Positions 56,063-64,000 of a stretch of 64,000 nt of DNA are shown here, piece by piece. A model generated the notes under the pieces. That model was not told the DNA's origin. It ran no database searches and worked only from the letters and a program-made list of their open reading frames with translations. This DNA is from Bretschneidera sinensis (lineage: Eukaryota > Streptophyta > Magnoliopsida > Brassicales > Akaniaceae), in NCBI GenBank assembly GCA_023935145.1, contig CM043702.1, positions 103,866,588 through 103,930,587 of the forward strand. Direction: 5' to 3'. The position numbers were made by a program, and so were the translations under genes. How positions within the stretch are numbered: position 1 is the first letter of the stretch; every line of letters starts with the position of its first letter.

Positions 56063-57552
56063 TGATGAGAGTCATAAAATGCATCTAAATAATACTTAAT
56101 TGTTAGCATTTTAGGGTTGATCGAGGTTGGAATTACACTTTTATACCTTAATAACTCTAAAGTGTTATTCTTGAATCGTTGACTTATTTCAATGCATTTT
56201 CAAGTACTTTGAGCTTCAAAAAGAGATAGAAAAGTGATCATCGTTTTAAACACGAAGCTTTAATGAATACTCAAGTGAGATAGTGGTCGCGGAAGAGTCA
56301 AGATGAAGAGAAACCAAGAAAGGAGATTTACTAAATTGTCAGAATTGCCCGTACAGATTAATCATCTTTGAAAATTAAACTGTATTGATGCAAGAAGAAC
56401 CAGGAGATGAGCCATATATACTTAGAAAGATCTGGAAATCTATTTTCTGGAGAATTTTTATGGCTTGTAAAAATGATTTTTCTAGAGAAAGTTGTGGCAG
56501 TTTTAGTAGACAAAGGTCAGGCTGTGCGGGCTGTGCGGGATTTCAGCGTGATTTTGGGCTTAAATCTCACATCCCACATCAGTTAGAAAACACATTTCTA
56601 TATCCCACATCCCACATCAGATTGAAAACATATTGCACTCGTGGTATATCCCTATAAAAGGCCTACTCCACTTCAGCTTTGAGGCATCAATCAGAGCTCA
56701 TCTGAAATCATCAGAGAGTGAATCTAGAGGGCCTTTAGGAGCAATCCATAGGGCCTTTAGGACGAATCCGAAGATTAATTTTAGAGGGCAAGCTGAGGAA
56801 TCGCCGAAGCTTTCGCTACCAAGGAGGAGATGATCGTTGAGAGGCCGGAGGCAACTCAAGGAAGCATGAGCTCCATGGCCGGCTAGTCTCCAAGCAAGGC
56901 GAAGGGATGAATCCCTAGGTGTAGTTGTTCTTATTTTCCTTTATTTGATTCAGTTATAGTTTGGTATTGTTTTTATTAAATATTGTTATGTTTTATTCTT
57001 TAATTTAATTTGTAGATTTTTATTAGTCCGCATGCTTCTTTTCCATATAAGTCTAGTCATGCTCTTCTTATGTGTATTTGTTTGGGTGTGATTGAGTCCG
57101 GTAGATCTCTTTTATAGATTTGTCCATTGTTGCGGTATTGTCATTTAGATATATCGTCGTCTTTTGATAATTTATAAGTTAGGTAATGTGTACTTGAAAG
57201 TAAAGAATAATTCATATCAATTACATTAGGGTTTATACATGCGCTTTAATTGAATATTTGCCGATTGCCTGTTTGAGATGTGAAACTTGCAATCGAGATA
57301 AAAACAACTGAATCAAGTTAGGATTAGGGCAACGAACCTAGGGAGGATTTTCGAAACCTTGTTGTTTCTTTATTATACTATCCATCAATTATTTACACAA
57401 TTTCCATACAATCAACAAATCAGATTTTGTCACTTTAACTTTTATCGTTTGTGTTGAGATTCATACCTTCTTTTGTAATTAACTTGTTTTCCTGTGGAAT
57501 CGACACCCCAAAACTATACTACAACTACCGCGTTATGTTTTGGGCGTAATCA
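56063..57552 (+). repeat. 5' LTR of the gag-only Athila-like element
   Basis: 1490 bp; direct repeat of 61124-62619 apart from substitutions and small indels. It contains a TATA-like CCCTATAAAAGGCC at about 56650. Confidence 0.88.
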
Positions 57553-57782
57553 AATTTTGGCGCTATTGCCGGGGAAACGCACTTAAGTACAAAGAAGATT
57601 ATCAACTTTTGACATGATGGTAGAAGAACTATAAATAGTTTTTCTTTGTAGCAGTTTGTAAAGGCGGTAACTTCGTTCCCTCTTTTAGCTTGCTGCATTA
57701 ATTTTATTTTATTTTATCTTATTCTTTATTTTTATAGTAATTTTTTTCATTATTTTGTTACCTTGAATGTAAAGACATAGAG

Positions 57783-59470
57783 ATGCTTGTAGGCCTGTGC
57801 TAGAGTCAGAATTCAATTCATTTCTAAATCCTTTATTTGACAGTCCATCTAGTCTCGAAAAAATGAGTGAACATGAATATCAATCCCCTAGGACCCTTCA
57901 GGATTTCCTCCACCCTACACGCACAGCCACACCATCATGCATCATATTTCCAGCCAATACTTGCCCATTAGAGTTTAAAACAGGGATGATACATTTACTC
58001 CCTACATTTCATGGCTTGGATAATGAAAACCTATATGTGCACATTAGAGAGTTTGAGGAAGTAGTCGCGACTTTTCATACTCAAAACGAAACCGATGACA
58101 TTGTGAGGCTTAAGTTCTTTCCTTTCGCTTTGAAGGATAGAGCTAAGAGTTGGCTATACTCACTTAGACCACGATCTATTGGGTCGTGGACTGAGATGAC
58201 TCAGATTTTTTTTAATAAATACTTTCCCCAACATAAGACCAATGCTTTAAAAAGGCAAATCTTTACCTTTGCACAAAAGAACAGCGAGACTTTGTATCAG
58301 TCTTGGGAGAGATTTAAAGAGTTATTAAGTATATGCCCTCACCATGGGTATGAGATTTGGCACTTAGTGAGCTATTTTTATGAGTGACTTACATATAGAG
58401 AACGCAAATTTGTAGAGATGATGTGTAATGGTGAGTTTTTAGAGAAAGATCCTGATAAGGCCATAGAGTACCTTAATGAGCTTGCTGAAAAAGCTCACAC
58501 TTGGACTGGACCTAGTGCTACTGAAAGCAAAAATAGGTCACGACCTATAGGGCACCTAAATGGTGGTGGAATTTACCATCTTAGGGAAGAGGATAACCTT
58601 AGAGCTAAGGACGAGATGCTCACTAGGGAGCTCGATGAGTTAAAGACTAAAAGTTTAAAGCTAACACACGTAGCTAATAATGTAAAATCTTTTGAACCAT
58701 GTTTTGTGTGTGGTGGGGTAGATCATCTCACCCAAGAGTGTCCCACATTTTTTGAGATGAGAGGGATGTATAAGGAACAATGTAATGCCTTAGGCAGGTA
58801 CAAGAAGCCTTTGACACCCTTCTCTGATACTTATAATCCAGGATGGCGAAATCACCCCAATTTCAGTTGAAAGTCTAAAAACCAGTAGCTTGCACAAACC
58901 CCTGCACTATATCATGCACCTGTGTCTTCTAGGAGTTCTTTATAAGACACTTTACATGCTTTTATTGAGGCACAGGGTAAGACTAATAAAAGACTTGAAT
59001 TGTTAATTGTGCAGGTTGTTGAAGAACATAAAGAGATAAAGAGCCAAGTGTCCAAGTTGATGAGCTACTTGAGTGTGACTGAGCGAGGTAAGTTCCCTTC
59101 TCAAGCTTAGTCAATACCCCATGGTCAGCACCTAGCACAAAAGAATTTCAAGGAGGTGAATGCCATTGAGACACTGAGGGGTAAGTCATTACACATCCCA
59201 ACAATGGAAAAATCAAAGGATGTGGATGAAAGCCATCAAGCACAAGCATACATGATTGACTCATTCATGGAAAAGGTCTAGTACCTTAATTCATTTGAGT
59301 CCACCCTCATCCATGGCTTCACCAAAGCATACATCGAGCCGGAATTTGCGGATGTTACTGATGACATCCTTGAGGCCCCCCAAAAGCATAGAAGCACCAA
59401 ATTTGGCAATGAAGCAGTGGCGGATGCATTCAACCTATGTTTTTCAAGGAGGGAATAAGAGCATCTGCTG
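57783..59470 (+). pseudogene. Athila-like gag with zinc knuckle
   Basis: From the ATG at 57783 (the 57797 frame gives MLESEFNSFLNPLF) follow MSEHEYQSPRTLQDFLHPTR, LPTFHGLDNENLYVHIREFE, KFFPFALKDRAKSWLYSLRP, FFNKYFPQHKTNALKRQIFT and CPHHGYEIWHLVSYFYE, then one stop (58385-58387). It continues as MMCNGEFLEKDPDKAIEYLN and a CCHC knuckle CFVCGGVDHLTQEC, with a stop at 58868-58870. Past that, decayed codons (AYMIDSFMEKV, FGNEAVADAFNLCF) run to 59470. With only two stops it is the best-preserved gag here. Confidence 0.85.
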
Positions 59471-61112
59471 AAGACTTAAAACTTAGCGCTCATGGAAGGC
59501 AGCCCACAACGTATCCTTTTATTTTTATTGTTTTTCATATTTCTTTTTTCTCTTGTTTATTATTATTGTCTTACTGTTTTCCAGTTTTACTTTCGCATTT
59601 CTTTTTCAGGAACAAAAATACGAAGCAGTTCAAATGGTGGAGCACACTTTTCAGCTTCTGTTCACCTTTGGCTACAAGGGGAGTTTCCTTTACTCTTTCT
59701 TTTACATTGAGGTCAATGCAATTTTTAAGTTGGGGTGGAGGAAACGCATCTCTTTGTTTCCATTTTCTTTATTTCCATACATTTTTCTTTTTCCATTGAA
59801 CTGTTTGGTGTCATTTTCCCTCTCTTTTTGTTTTAAGCATGCTTTGTGGTTGCTTTGGAGTTAATTCACATGTCAATGATATAAACTTAATTGAGATAGC
59901 ATATGGCATTTAGAAGAAGTTAAATCTTGCTTCGGTTTGAAATTAATTTAAGTATCAATCTTCATTTGGTTTGAGACTCTAGTTTGTGGTAAGATTGTAT
60001 GATTAGTCTTAAAACATTTAGAGAAATTTTATGTGTGATTGTTTTATGAATACTTTTGAGGTCTTGACAAGCTCTAGAACTTACTTGATAATCACTTGAG
60101 GTGAATTCCTAGAATGCACACTACTTAGGATATGATATAGGCCATTTTTGAACTGTTTGAGCCTTTCAAACCAACCATTGCTATATTTATCACTAGTCAC
60201 TTATTTGAGCCTTTTTCTTGAAAAGAAAATTTGAGCCTTGTTTCTTTCGATAAACCATTTACTTACCTTTATGAGCCTAAAAATATTTTTATCCTTACCT
60301 TTCTTTTAAAAGAACTTAGTTATACACATGTTGTGAGAAGCACTTAAAAGGAGTAAGGGTGGAAATATGAAAAAATATCACTACCGCAACCCAAGTACAT
60401 TAAAGGAGATAAGTTGGGGGTTGTAGAAAAGAAAAGAAAAAAAAATGAAAAAGAAGGTGAATGGTTATGTGCCAAAAAAAAAAAGAATTATGGCAAAGAA
60501 AGAAGAAAGAAAGAAAAGAAAAAAAATGGTGATTTGTTGAAAGAAATGCTCGAAAAATGGTTGAAAGAGTTGGGTATTGAAGTAAAGTTATCCAGTACTT
60601 AAAGAGTTGTGTTCAAAACTAAGAGATTAAGTTCTTCTACTTATTGAATCCTTTTCGTTCTTTATTAACCTTTACCTTAGCCTAACGTTACAAGCTTATT
60701 AAAGATCTTTTGATCCAATGTAGTGTGATTTTTCTACAATAGTGGAGTGATTTGAAAAGTGAGCCTATGGAGCTTGTTTTTGTGATAGATGTCACGCAGT
60801 TTATTATGTTTTTAGAGGCCAAGACCTGTATTCATGAATGTTATGCATAAAATCATCCGGGTGTTTGGATTAATGATTTGTGGTAAGATGGATGTTAAGA
60901 GTCAATAACGATTTTAAGATTGATGTTTGGATTACTTTTGGACTTAGGTGAAATTTAATGATTCTATGTGCTGTATGTTATGTGCAATTTTTGAGACAAA
61001 AAGTGAATTACTCTTGGTTCGACGCTAGTATTGCTTTACTTTGTTTTTTAACTCCGACCATAGAATTCATCTCTTATTTTTGCTTCAATTGCTAGGGACT
61101 AGCAATAAACTA
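59471..61112 (+). other. Non-coding region of the gag-only element
   Basis: A pyrimidine-rich part (59500-59860) and a purine-rich part (60414-60540, many AAAGAAAG units). Short frames here are low-complexity. No pol homology seen. Confidence 0.65.
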
Positions 61113-61123
61113 GTTGGGGGTTG

Positions 61124-62619
61124 TGATGAGATTCATAAAATGCATCTAAACAATACTTAATTGTTAGCATTTTAGGGTTGATTGAGGTTGGAATTACACT
61201 TTTATACCTTAATAACTCTAAAGTGTTATTCTTGAATCGTTGACTTATTTCAGTGCATTTTTAGGTACTTTGAGCTTAAAAAAAGAGATAGAAAAGCTAT
61301 CATCATTTTAAAAACGAAGCTTCAATGAATACTGGAGTGAGATAATGGTCGCGGAAGAGCCAAGATGAAGAGAAACCAAGAAAGGTGATTTACTAAATTG
61401 CCAGAATTGCCCATAGAGATCAATCATCTTTGAAAATTAAACTGTATTGATGCAAGAAGAACTAGGAGATGAGCCATATATGCATAGAAAGATCCGGAAG
61501 TCTATTTTCTGGAGAATTTTACGTCTTGTAAAAATGATTTTTCTATAGAAAGTTATGGCAGTTTTAGTAGACAAAGATCAGGCTGTGCGGGCTGTGCGGG
61601 ATTTCAACGTGATTTTGGGCTTAAATCCCACATCCTACATCAGTTGGAAAACACATTTCTATATCCCACATCCCACATCGGATTGGAAACATATTGTACT
61701 CGTGGTATTTCCCTATAAAAATCCTACTCCACTTCAGCTTTGAGGCATCAATCGGAGCTCATCTGAAATCATCAGAGAGTGAATCCAAAGGGCCTTTAGG
61801 AGCAATCCAGAGGGCCTTTAGGACGAATCCGAATTATAATTTTGGAGGGCAAGCTGAGGAATCGCCGAAGCTTTCGCTACCAAGGAGGAGATGATCGTTG
61901 AGAGGCCGGAGGCAACTCAAGGAAGTATGAGCTCCATGGCCGGCTAGTCTCCAAGCAAGGCGAATGGATGAATCCCTAGGTGCAGTTGTTCTTATTTTCC
62001 TTTATTTGATTCAGTTTTAGTTTGGTATTATTTTCATTAAATATTGTTATATTTTATTTTTTAATTTAATTAGTAGATTTTTATTAGTCCAGTGATTGCA
62101 TGCTTCTTTTCCATATAAGTCTAGTCATGCTCTTCTTATATGTATTTGTTTGGGTGTGATTGAGTCCAGTAGATCTCCTTTATAGATTTGTTCATTGCTA
62201 CAGTATTGTCATTTAGATATATCGTCGTCTTTTGATAATTTATAAGTTAGGTAATGTGTGCTTGAAAGTAAAGAATAATTCATATCAATTACATTAAGGT
62301 TTATACATGCGCTTTAATTGAATATTTGTCGATTGCCTGTTTGGGATGTGAAACTTGCAATCAAGATAAAACAACTAAATCAAGTTAGGATTAGGGCAAC
62401 GAACCTAGGGAGGATTTCAGGAACCTTGTTGTTTCTTTATTATACTATCCATCAATTATTTACACAATTTCCATACAATCAACAAATCAGATTTTGTCAC
62501 TTTAACTTTTATCGTTTGTGTTGGGATTCATACTTTCTTTTATAATTAACTTGTTTCCCTATGGAATCGACACCCCAAAACTGTACTACAACTACCGCAA
62601 TATGTTTTGGGCATAATCA
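61124..62619 (+). repeat. 3' LTR of the gag-only Athila-like element
   Basis: 1496 bp, immediately after the polypurine tract and followed by the GGTAG duplication. Confidence 0.88.
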
Positions 62620-63834
62620 GGTAGGCAGTACTTCTTGGGAGATCGGATCGGACTCGTCCTCTTCCAGGAGTGAGACATTGGGACGTACCGAGGTCATGGA
62701 AGGGCCACTAGCTATGGTGCCCTATGTGGCAGTGATAAAAGAGTATGAAGAGGACTCCACTTCTAAGAGTGAGGATGAGGTAGACGCTACCCTGACCAAG
62801 CTGAGGGGGGATATGGTTGTGGAAAAGAGGGTACAGTGGACATACACAGCGAACACTATACCTAGCCAAATAAGGGAGGAGGATCTTACGGTGATTCGAA
62901 GGGCCTACTGTGTTCCCGATGAATATGTCCTTAGGCTAGCTAGGGTTCGAGAGAGGACTTATGATGTCATTTCGAGCCCGTGCCTTATAAAATGTGTGTG
63001 TACGAGCAACACATAAGGGTTAGGCACCGACTTCCCCTCCATCCCTTTGTTTGCGCAGTGCTAAGGTATTTTGCATAGCATTGTGCCAACTGGTACCGAA
63101 CTCGGTGAGGCTGATTATGACCTTCATCTATGTCTGCACGGAGGTGAGGGGGGGGACTGATGAATATCGATGTCTTCAAGGCCCACTTCCAGATAAGTAA
63201 GCACGGCCAAACCGGATGGGTAGTGATTAGTTTGAGGGCAAAAAGAAGGCTGTTAAAGAAAAGGTTGTCTTCGATTAAGAGGTGGAAGAAGTCATTCTTC
63301 TTCGTCCAAAGTGGAAGGGGTTTTAAGGTCCCGCTCACTTGGAGTCTGGATTGGTCAAGAAAATGCAAGATGCTAAGCCTCATGATCCATGAGCAGGAGA
63401 TGTTGAACGTAATGGTGGCCGTACCCATGGACGTGGAGGTCTTATATGATAATGAGAAGTTGGAGAGGGGCGGCCTCTGCCTCCATGCCCCGAGGAATCT
63501 ATAGAGAGTGGTAGCCCCCACGCCCACTGTTTTACACTTATATCTTTTTCATTTGGTTTATCACTTTTTATGCCATGCTTCGTGCTCTTGTCTGTTCATC
63601 TTGTACTTATGCATTTCTTCTGTGGTTGGGTGGAGATGGAGGTGACAGTTAAGGCTAGGAAACGGACCAGGAAGCTCACCTTGGAGAAAAGGAAGGTTGC
63701 CCAAGCGGAGAAGTGGCCCGTTCCTACCTCAGGCAAGAGGAAGAGGACACGGGCTCCTTCCTCTACTCCCATCGACTTAGAGAGCCTTCATAAGCGCTCC
63801 CCTGAGCCGAAGGTTGCTTCAGCTCTGTCTTAGG
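62620..63834 (+). pseudogene. Antisense ORF of the second Tat-like copy
   Basis: MVPYVAVIKEYEEDSTSKSE (about 62717) to a TAA at 63014-63016, then in the -1 frame LPLHPFVCAVLRYF, MNIDVFKAHFQISKHGQTGW, SSIKRWKKSFFFVQSG, ending RNL with TAG at about 63502; then a third segment EMEVTVKARKRTRKLTLEKR (63634-63832). It shows the same layout and the same frame change as 40714-42579 but lacks the TGA at 41013. The 5' part is separated from its leader by the 6.56-kb Athila-like insertion. The end runs toward the window edge. Confidence 0.6.
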
Positions 63835-64000
63835 ATCGGTCCTCGTCTCGGGGTGCTACTTCGGGTGCGGTAGTCTTCACCCCCAACTAGTGCTTGAAGA
63901 TTGACGATTCTATCTTCTCCCACCAGGTGGCTCAAGAGCACCTAGTCTTGGGGATCCCGCCTCGAGACATGCTGGAGCTTTTGCGGAGCCCGATCAAGGC
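63835..64000 (+). other. Continuation of the second antisense ORF to the window edge
   Basis: Homologous to about 41795-41960. The codons LGIPPRDMLELLRSPI are readable, but the gene model is incomplete at the edge. Confidence 0.5.

Larger units (their letters stand above)
56063..62619 (+). mobile_element. Gag-only Athila-like (non-autonomous) LTR element
   Basis: LTRs 56063-57552 (1490 bp) and 61124-62619 (1496 bp), TGATGAG...AATCA, with a perfect 5-bp target duplication GGTAG (56058-56062 and 62620-62624). The primer-binding site TGGCGCTATTGCCGGGGA (57558-57575) matches an aspartate tRNA with two differences; the polypurine tract GTTGGGGGTTG is at 61113-61123. It encodes gag only; the 1.6 kb after gag has no protease, RT or integrase. 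The LTRs look about 95% identical or better by eye, which makes this one of the younger insertions. Confidence 0.9.
55681..64000 (-). mobile_element. Part of a second Tat-like copy, interrupted by an Athila-like insertion
   Basis: 55681-56062 and 62620-64000 are homologous in order to about 40268-40625 and 40626-41960 of the first copy (leader repeats, antisense ORF). The antisense ORF is again on the plus strand, so gag-pol of this copy, if present, would lie beyond 64000 on the minus strand. Confidence 0.75.

Noticed and set aside
59437..59864. Hydrophobic frames that look like membrane proteins
   Set aside because: Translation of a pyrimidine-rich tract gives Phe/Leu/Ser runs; three overlapping frames show the same bias.
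60414..60602. A lysine/glutamate-rich 62-codon frame
   Set aside because: Purine-rich low-complexity DNA in an element spacer, not a gene.

Overview
This window is nuclear DNA of a flowering plant, most likely a woody eudicot. It is AT-rich, has GT-AG introns, and is filled with plant LTR retrotransposons (Ty1/copia, Ty3/gypsy Tat-like and Athila-like), LINE fragments and small non-autonomous elements. Species cannot be decided from the sequence. There is no bacterial gene, CRISPR array, rRNA or convincing tRNA gene.

Two host genes can be read, in convergent orientation. (1) On + strand, five exons between 4375 and 14789 encode the C-terminal ~171 residues of a chloroplast FtsH-like inactive protease, best matched to FTSHI5; its 5' part lies outside the window. 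Its last long intron (5653-14112) is 8.46 kb because it holds a TRIM element, a truncated copia element and an AT-rich repeat. (2) On - strand, 36559 to 16426, lies a peroxisomal 2,4-dienoyl-CoA reductase (SDR family) with an N-terminal TGGGSGIG motif in exon 1 and a C-terminal SKL. Its central exons are missing: penultimate-exon homology stops at about 31320 against a copia fragment, so this copy looks broken.

Layout: 1-3984, intron DNA with a short-LTR copia remnant that carries a nested small LTR element containing a PTB-like RRM fragment. 4375-14789, FTSHI5 3' end. 14790-16425, 3' flank. 16426-36559, the broken reductase gene; its introns hold a SINE-like repeat, two LINE fragments, a 9.8-kb SIRE-like copia element with an extra ORF, a truncated copia element carrying a chimeric plastid (ycf2 + psbD) insertion, and a 0.9-kb foldback element. 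37039-64000, a nest of gypsy elements: a minus-strand Tat-like element with an antisense ORF and a 48-bp hairpin minisatellite, split by an Athila-like element (44063-51740), followed by part of a second Tat-like copy split by a gag-only Athila-like element (56063-62619).

Nearly all element genes are decayed by stops, frameshifts or deletions. The most interesting signals are the minisatellite whose unit is an inverted repeat, the antisense ORF of the Tat element with its own TATA box and apparent introns, the RRM capture, the chimeric plastid insertion, the templated junction that broke the reductase gene, and an LTR whose TATA segment is inverted.
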